5,908 nt of DNA from Fusobacteriota bacterium (GTDB lineage: Bacteria; Fusobacteriota; Fusobacteriia; Fusobacteriales; Fusobacteriaceae). This document shows, piece by piece, positions 5,103 through 5,908 of the stretch (position 1 is the stretch's first letter; each line of letters opens with the position of its first letter). The DNA lies in the NCBI GenBank assembly GCA_023389595.1, contig JAEWEF010000011.1, positions 1-5,908 on the forward strand, read 5' to 3'. The notes under the pieces are model-generated. The model was not told where the DNA came from. It made no database searches and saw only the letters and a list, made by a program, of their open reading frames with translations. The position numbers and the translations under genes were made by a program.

Positions 5103-5908
5103 ATGCTATCAGAAAAAAATATAGGAAAAAAAATAAATGATAATATTTTTAATACATCTGCAAGAGCTAAAGAGGCGGCTAAAGTTTTTGGAAAAGAGAA
5201 TGTTATTAACGGAACTATAGGATCTCTTTTTGATGAAAACGAAAAATTAGCTACCTATGAAGTTGTAGAAAATGTTTTTAGAAATCTTGATTCTGAAGAT
5301 TTATTTGCCTATGCTAGTAGTTTCATAGGAGAAAAAGATTTTCTGGAAGAAGTAAAAAAAACTGTTCTTGGAGAAAACTATAAGAAAAATTTAAGTAATC
5401 TTTATTTTGATAGTATATCTACACCTGGTGGTACTGGAGCTATAACATCTACAATAAAAAATTATCTCGATCACGAAAATAAAGTTTTGGTTCCAAATCT
5501 TATGTGGGGATCTTATAAAAATATAATTTTAGAACACGAGGGCAAGCCCGAATTATATAATTTAATAGATGAAAATCAAAATTTTGATATAGAAAATCTT
5601 AAGCAACATATAGAAAATATTTCAGCAAAACAAAGGAATACAATAATTATAGTAAATGATCCTTGTCATAATCCGACTGGGATGAGGTTGACTTATGAAG
5701 AGTGGAAAAAATTATTTGAAATTTTAAAGGAAGCTTGCAAAAAAACAAATATCATACTGATAAGAGATGTTGCTTATTTTGAATATGACACAAGAACTGA
5801 AGATGAAATTGAAAAAATTAATTTACTTATGAAGGATATTCCAAAAAACTTACTTGTAGTTTTTACTTTTAGTTTATCTAAATCTATGAGTATGTACGGT
5901 CTTAGAAT
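5103..5908 (+). CDS. Class I/II PLP-dependent aminotransferase (partial, 3' end outside window)
   Basis: The frame is open from ATG at 5103 to the window end, giving 268 codons of an expected 400 or more. AGGAGG at 5092-5097 supports the start. Fold-type I aminotransferase landmarks occur in order: NGTIGSLFDE (36-45), the phosphate-binding TPGGTGA (107-113), W135 in the MWGSY segment, the HNPTG signature (189-193; N190 contacts PLP), D222 that pairs with the pyridine nitrogen and Y225 (RDVAYFEY), and SLSKSMSMYGLR with the Schiff-base lysine K260. The CHNPTG wording and overall layout resemble the aspartate/aromatic aminotransferase branch, but the amino donor cannot be fixed, and the substrate-binding C-terminal part is missing. 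It moves an amino group to a 2-oxo acid in the cytosol. It is transcribed from its own promoter, divergently from the membrane protein gene. Confidence 0.9.
   Translation, partial: MLSEKNIGKKINDNIFNTSARAKEAAKVFGKENVINGTIGSLFDENEKLATYEVVENVFRNLDSEDLFAYASSFIGEKDFLEEVKKTVLGENYKKNLSNLYFDSISTPGGTGAITSTIKNYLDHENKVLVPNLMWGSYKNIILEHEGKPELYNLIDENQNFDIENLKQHIENISAKQRNTIIIVNDPCHNPTGMRLTYEEWKKLFEILKEACKKTNIILIRDVAYFEYDTRTEDEIEKINLLMKDIPKNLLVVFTFSLSKSMSMYGLR

Overview
The window comes from a very AT-rich bacterial chromosome. Codon use is strongly biased to AT-ending codons (ATA for Ile, AGA for Arg, GGA for Gly). Ribosome binding sites are strong AGGAGG types, promoters are of the sigma-70/sigma-A type, and TTG starts are common. 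This fits a low-GC Bacillota lineage (Clostridia or Tissierellia such as Parvimonas relatives); Fusobacteriota is the main alternative. The sequence alone does not settle the genus.

Layout. (1) 1-180 is AT-rich and non-coding and ends in a good promoter. (2) 181-433 is a tRNA cluster Thr(UGU)-Glu(UUC)-Tyr(GUA), each with an encoded CCA, closed by a long hairpin terminator. (3) 556-4127 is a tight co-directional run: yqeK (HD-domain Ap4A hydrolase), rnr (RNase R), smpB (tmRNA partner) and a PaaI-type hotdog thioesterase. The gaps are only 11, 15 and 18 bases, and the last three genes start with TTG behind good ribosome binding sites. (4) 4161-4509 is a separate cold-shock protein unit with its own promoter, a leader that can fold into a long hairpin, and a terminator that also serves the opposite strand. 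(5) 4514-4945 on the minus strand is a four-helix membrane protein of unknown function with a perfect consensus promoter but no recognisable ribosome binding site. (6) From 5103 to the end runs the first 268 codons of a class I/II PLP-dependent aminotransferase, transcribed divergently from the membrane protein gene.

How the genes fit together. RNase R and SmpB belong to the same trans-translation pathway: SmpB-tmRNA frees stalled ribosomes, and RNase R degrades the defective mRNA and structured RNA. YqeK removes the alarmone-like dinucleotide Ap4A made by stressed aminoacyl-tRNA synthetases. The first three genes therefore form a plausible RNA and translation stress operon, with a cold-shock RNA chaperone next to it. 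The thioesterase and the aminotransferase are metabolic genes with no obvious link to this theme.

This is essentially ordinary housekeeping chromosome. I see no mobile element, CRISPR array, phage or defence system, and no clear sign of a new multi-gene system. The points worth a second look are regulatory (cspA leader, TTG starts, SD-less membrane gene), plus a degenerate S1 domain in RNase R.
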